DNA of 49,416 nt, from positions 1 to 49,416 of the forward strand of contig JAROBA010000040.1 in the NCBI GenBank assembly GCA_029432815.1, written 5' to 3'. Origin of the DNA: Pontiellaceae bacterium B1224 (GTDB lineage Bacteria > Verrucomicrobiota > Kiritimatiellia > Kiritimatiellales > Pontiellaceae). Position numbers and translations under genes: made by a program. A model generated the notes under the pieces. It was not told the DNA's origin and did not search any database. It saw only the letters and a program-made list of their open reading frames with translations. Below are positions 46,944-49,416 of this stretch, in pieces (within the stretch, counting starts at the first letter, position 1; the number at the start of each line of letters is the position of its first letter).

Positions 46944-48779
46944 ATGAAAAATAATAAGGGAAGTGGAATGGGACGTGTGTTGGCCGCAGCAATGATGGTC
47001 GGTTCAATCACGTACGCTCAGCAGGAAACGGTAGCAGACGAGGATCTGCTAAGCATGCTCGACTCAGTCAATGGCGAAACGGCTTCAGCGCAGGCGATGG
47101 AGATTGTAGAAACCACGGATTCTGTTGAAGTAGTGGATGTCATCACGCCGGTGGACGATGAGGGTATGAACTCCGACACAAATGCCGTGATGGATGATTT
47201 GAGTGTTGATGTCTTAGATAACGCCGAAGTTTCTTCCGAGGGTAATCTGATTTCAGTTCGTCTGAACCGGGTGGGTCTCGAAGATGCCATCAATCTGTTC
47301 GCCGAGCTGTCCGGTGCAAATATCATTGTGCCTGAATTAACCGAAGCCGCCATGATTTCAGTAAACCTTAAGGATGTTGAATGGCGTCCGGCGCTGCAGG
47401 CTATTTTGGATACGTATAATTACGAACTGTATCAGCGCGTATCCAGCTCCAATGTCTACAGTGTCCGCCGTCGCCCTGCGGGGGCTCCTGAACCTCAGGT
47501 CGTTGAAACCTTCAAGTTGCAATATGCAACGGTACCGAATGCTGCGGCTCTGATTACTAAACTGCTGCCGCCGGAAGCAAAAATTTCTGAATTTGCCTCC
47601 CGCAATATGATCGTCATTAAAAGTACCGAATCGAGTCTGAGTGAGGTTCGGGCGGTGTTTGCGGCAATCGACCAGGTACGCCAGCAGGTGTATATCGAAT
47701 CCAAGTTCATGGAATTGACCGATGATGCGCAGAAAGATCTGGGAATCGACTGGTCTGTGCTTACTTCTTACGGTTTTGGTACGTCGGGCAATCCAACGTA
47801 CAGCTATGACGAAGAGTCGATCAATGAGAAATTTTACGATGCCAATGGAAATCAATATAACGAAGCGTCCGGTTATGCAGATTCCGGTACCACTCCCAGT
47901 GGCACAGCTCCGGTTTTGGAAGGGCTTACGCCTACCAAGACAGATATGACCTCGCAGGTTCTGGCCAGCGTACTTGATGCGGATGAGTTCCGAGTGGTAC
48001 TCAGTGCCATGGAAGATAACAAAGGGGTTAATGTGGTTTCCAACCCGAAAGTGATCGTGGCAAACGAAGAGCTTGCGAACATTTCGATCATTCGTAAAGA
48101 GCCGAACCTGAACCAGGAACGTGAACAGCAGCTGAACGATCAGCCTGCCACGATTATCTACACAATGGATCCCGATATGCCGTGGTTTGAGTACGGCATC
48201 AAACTGAATGTAACGCCTTCGATCAATACATCCAGTAATATCACAGTGGCCATCCAGCCTTCTTTGACCCGTAAATACAGCGAAAAATATGCCGGTGAAA
48301 CCACATACCCCATCATTGATGAAAAAATTATCAACACAGTATTCAATCTGTCCAGTGGTCAGACTGCAGCTATCGGGGGGTTGACAGAGGTTACGGAAAG
48401 CGAAGAAGAGAAAAAAGTTCCCGTGCTTGGAAGCATTCCTTTCATTGGTCGACTCTTCTCCTGGAAGCGCACGGTGAAAGGACAGGACGAAACGATCATC
48501 TTCGTGACGGTTGGCCTTGCGAACACCGAACAGCTTAAACAAGGCATCGATCTGCCGAACGATTCAGAGCTGGCCCGTCGTCAGATGATTATCGACAAAA
48601 ACAACCGTATCCTTCGTGATCAGGGACGTGAATACTTTGAAGCTGAACAGCAGGATAAACTCGACGAAATGCTCAGAGTCATCAAAATTAAGGAAGAAGA
48701 GCGCGAAGCCCGTAATAAACAGCAACTTGAAAAAGAAGCCAAGGAAGATGCGAAGCGCGAAGCTAAACTGGAAGCCTAA
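46944..48779 (+). CDS. Secretin (GspD/PilQ-type outer-membrane pore)
   Basis: The 611-residue protein has a signal peptide (to about 25) and an acidic linker. An STN/N0-like domain spans about 102-165 (LEDAINLFAELSGANIIVPE). An N1-type ring domain spans 185-250 (ETFKLQYATVPNAAALITKL). The secretin core follows, with DEFRVVLSAMEDNKGVNVVS, YGIKLNVTPSI, and the gate/lip motif KKVPVLGSIPFIGRLF near 489. A charged helical C-terminus runs from 540 to 611. It forms the outer-membrane channel of the machine. AGGAAGGTTAAGAAC precedes the ATG, and the gene ends the operon, followed by a terminator. Confidence 0.92.
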   Translation: MKNNKGSGMGRVLAAAMMVGSITYAQQETVADEDLLSMLDSVNGETASAQAMEIVETTDSVEVVDVITPVDDEGMNSDTNAVMDDLSVDVLDNAEVSSEGNLISVRLNRVGLEDAINLFAELSGANIIVPELTEAAMISVNLKDVEWRPALQAILDTYNYELYQRVSSSNVYSVRRRPAGAPEPQVVETFKLQYATVPNAAALITKLLPPEAKISEFASRNMIVIKSTESSLSEVRAVFAAIDQVRQQVYIESKFMELTDDAQKDLGIDWSVLTSYGFGTSGNPTYSYDEESINEKFYDANGNQYNEASGYADSGTTPSGTAPVLEGLTPTKTDMTSQVLASVLDADEFRVVLSAMEDNKGVNVVSNPKVIVANEELANISIIRKEPNLNQEREQQLNDQPATIIYTMDPDMPWFEYGIKLNVTPSINTSSNITVAIQPSLTRKYSEKYAGETTYPIIDEKIINTVFNLSSGQTAAIGGLTEVTESEEEKKVPVLGSIPFIGRLFSWKRTVKGQDETIIFVTVGLANTEQLKQGIDLPNDSELARRQMIIDKNNRILRDQGREYFEAEQQDKLDEMLRVIKIKEEEREARNKQQLEKEAKEDAKREAKLEA

Positions 48780-48895
48780 TCAATAATGTCTCCGGCGGAG
48801 GTGCAATAAGGCCGGTTTGATTCAAACAGTTTGCGGAGATCGCAAAATAATCTCCCTAACACCTCCAGGCTCTGGGAAATGGATCCTCCCACCAT

Positions 48896-48910
48896 TTCCA
48901 GAGTTTGGAA
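48896..48910. repeat. TTCCA-N5-TGGAA palindrome before the operon terminator
   Basis: Core GAGTT. It lies 7 bases upstream of the secretin terminator stem. Confidence 0.85.
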
Positions 48911-48916
48911 CCTCCT

Positions 48917-48943
48917 GAAAAGCCCCGGTGAAAGCCGGGGCTT
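48917..48943 (+). terminator. Terminator of the pilM-secretin operon
   Basis: GAAAAGCCCCGG, a short loop, CCGGGGCTTTTC. Flanking CCTGA and TCAGG can extend the stem. Confidence 0.9.
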
Positions 48944-48969
48944 TTCCCTTTTCAGGAAGTCGCCGTGTG

Positions 48970-49002
48970 GGCAAAAAAAGAACCCCGTGGGTTAGGCGGG
49001 GT
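48970..49002 (-). terminator. Terminator-like hairpin facing a gene beyond the window
   Basis: ACCCCG and CGGGGT arms; on the minus strand the stem is followed by TCTTTTTTTG. It suggests a minus-strand gene ending to the right. No gene was identified in 49003-49218. Confidence 0.6.
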
Positions 49003-49218
49003 GCTCTCGGAGTAACGGGCGCGATGAGTTTGGGTTCACTTGGGTTATCGCTGATGCCCGATGATTAAATTGTTGGGTTCATTCATGAATACGTAGGCAG
49101 AATCCATAGCGTTACTCTGAAAGACTCTTTTTTCAGGTTTTATTTCCAAGGATTGAAAAATTGGCTGTTTAATTGCGAAGCATTGGGTTTAATACCCCGC
49201 TGCTTGCAGCGTTTGAAT

Positions 49219-49323
49219 TGTAGGGCTGAAATGGCTGAGGCACGACGCCTTTCAGCCGAGCGGCGGGCAGAAATTGATTGCTAATCGCGCTCAATTACCT
49301 GCGTCAACCGTTTCCGCCCTACA
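49219..49323. mobile_element. MITE-like element with folded terminal inverted repeats
   Basis: The ends TGTAGGGCTGAAATGGCTGA and, inverted, TGTAGGGCGGAAACGGTTGA match at 19 of 23 positions counting three further bases. Inside are two hairpins: GGCTGAAA...TTTCAGCC (49224-49257) and AATTGA...TCAATT (49267-49302), giving a three-way-junction shape. There is no open frame. It could be a miniature transposon or a small structured RNA. The remaining bases to 49416 show nothing recognisable. Confidence 0.5.
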
Positions 49324-49416
49324 GGACATTCCCCATTTTCCGCCCCCCGGTTTTCGTAAGCCTTTGAGGGATCGGCACAAACCGCTTCCATAAAGTGAAA
49401 TGGTCTCCTTTAATAC

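Noticed and set aside
47358-48542. Minus-strand open frame (394 codons) opposite the secretin gene
   Set aside because: Antisense shadow of a clear secretin.

Overview
The window looks like a chromosomal segment of a marine, polysaccharide-degrading member of the PVC bacteria. The best guess is Kiritimatiellota of the Pontiella type. This is inferred from the mix of a PEP-CTERM protein, a TIGR03790-family protein (a family known from exosortase-bearing genomes), a formylglycine-type sulfatase next to a GH117-like enzyme, and a hybrid type IV pilus/type II secretion machine. No rRNA, tRNA or CRISPR array was seen.

Layout. 0-2.6 kb: the tail of an exopolysaccharide region with a Wzz-like chain-length protein, a relic of a second wzz 3' end, REP/BIME palindromes, a truncated haemoglobin and a small secreted STN-domain protein. 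2.6-8.7 kb: a methionine/folate unit on the minus strand (metH, then a homocysteine methyltransferase/MTHFR fusion) with a four-helix-bundle gene cassette between them. 9.1-21.7 kb: a catabolic island holding a two-component system, a LamG/PKD protein, a PEP-CTERM protein, a large polysaccharide lyase, a GH117-like enzyme and a sulfatase. The island is bracketed by ~122-bp direct repeats made of the 3' end of dinB. 21.7-30.3 kb: dinB, a cupin, two paralogous alpha/beta hydrolases around a Memo-AMMECR1 fusion, the TIGR03790 protein, a SleB-like hydrolase and a RAYT transposase with terminal inverted repeats. 30.6-48.8 kb: two GT-C-type membrane proteins, a type IV pilin, a sigma-54 activator, a histidine kinase lacking its ATPase domain, GspF, GspE, a free-standing MshEN-like protein, GspB-like, PilM, PilN, PilO-like, a PilP-like protein and a secretin. 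48.8-49.4 kb: terminators and a MITE-like folded element.

How it fits together. The island encodes sensing (a kinase with a large extracytoplasmic beta-sandwich sensor plus a LuxR-type regulator) and degradation of a sulfated algal polysaccharide at or outside the cell envelope. The pilus/secretion block has its pilin gene behind a near-consensus sigma-54 promoter, next to an NtrC-type activator. A second candidate sigma-54 site precedes pilM, so both halves of the machine may share one regulator.

The most unusual DNA-level signal is a short palindrome, TTCCAANNNTTGGAA. It occurs 17 times as TTCCA-N5-TGGAA, inside genes in all three codon phases and between genes. About 0.05 copies would be expected by chance. 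The second is the dinB-derived direct repeats that exactly frame the polysaccharide island.
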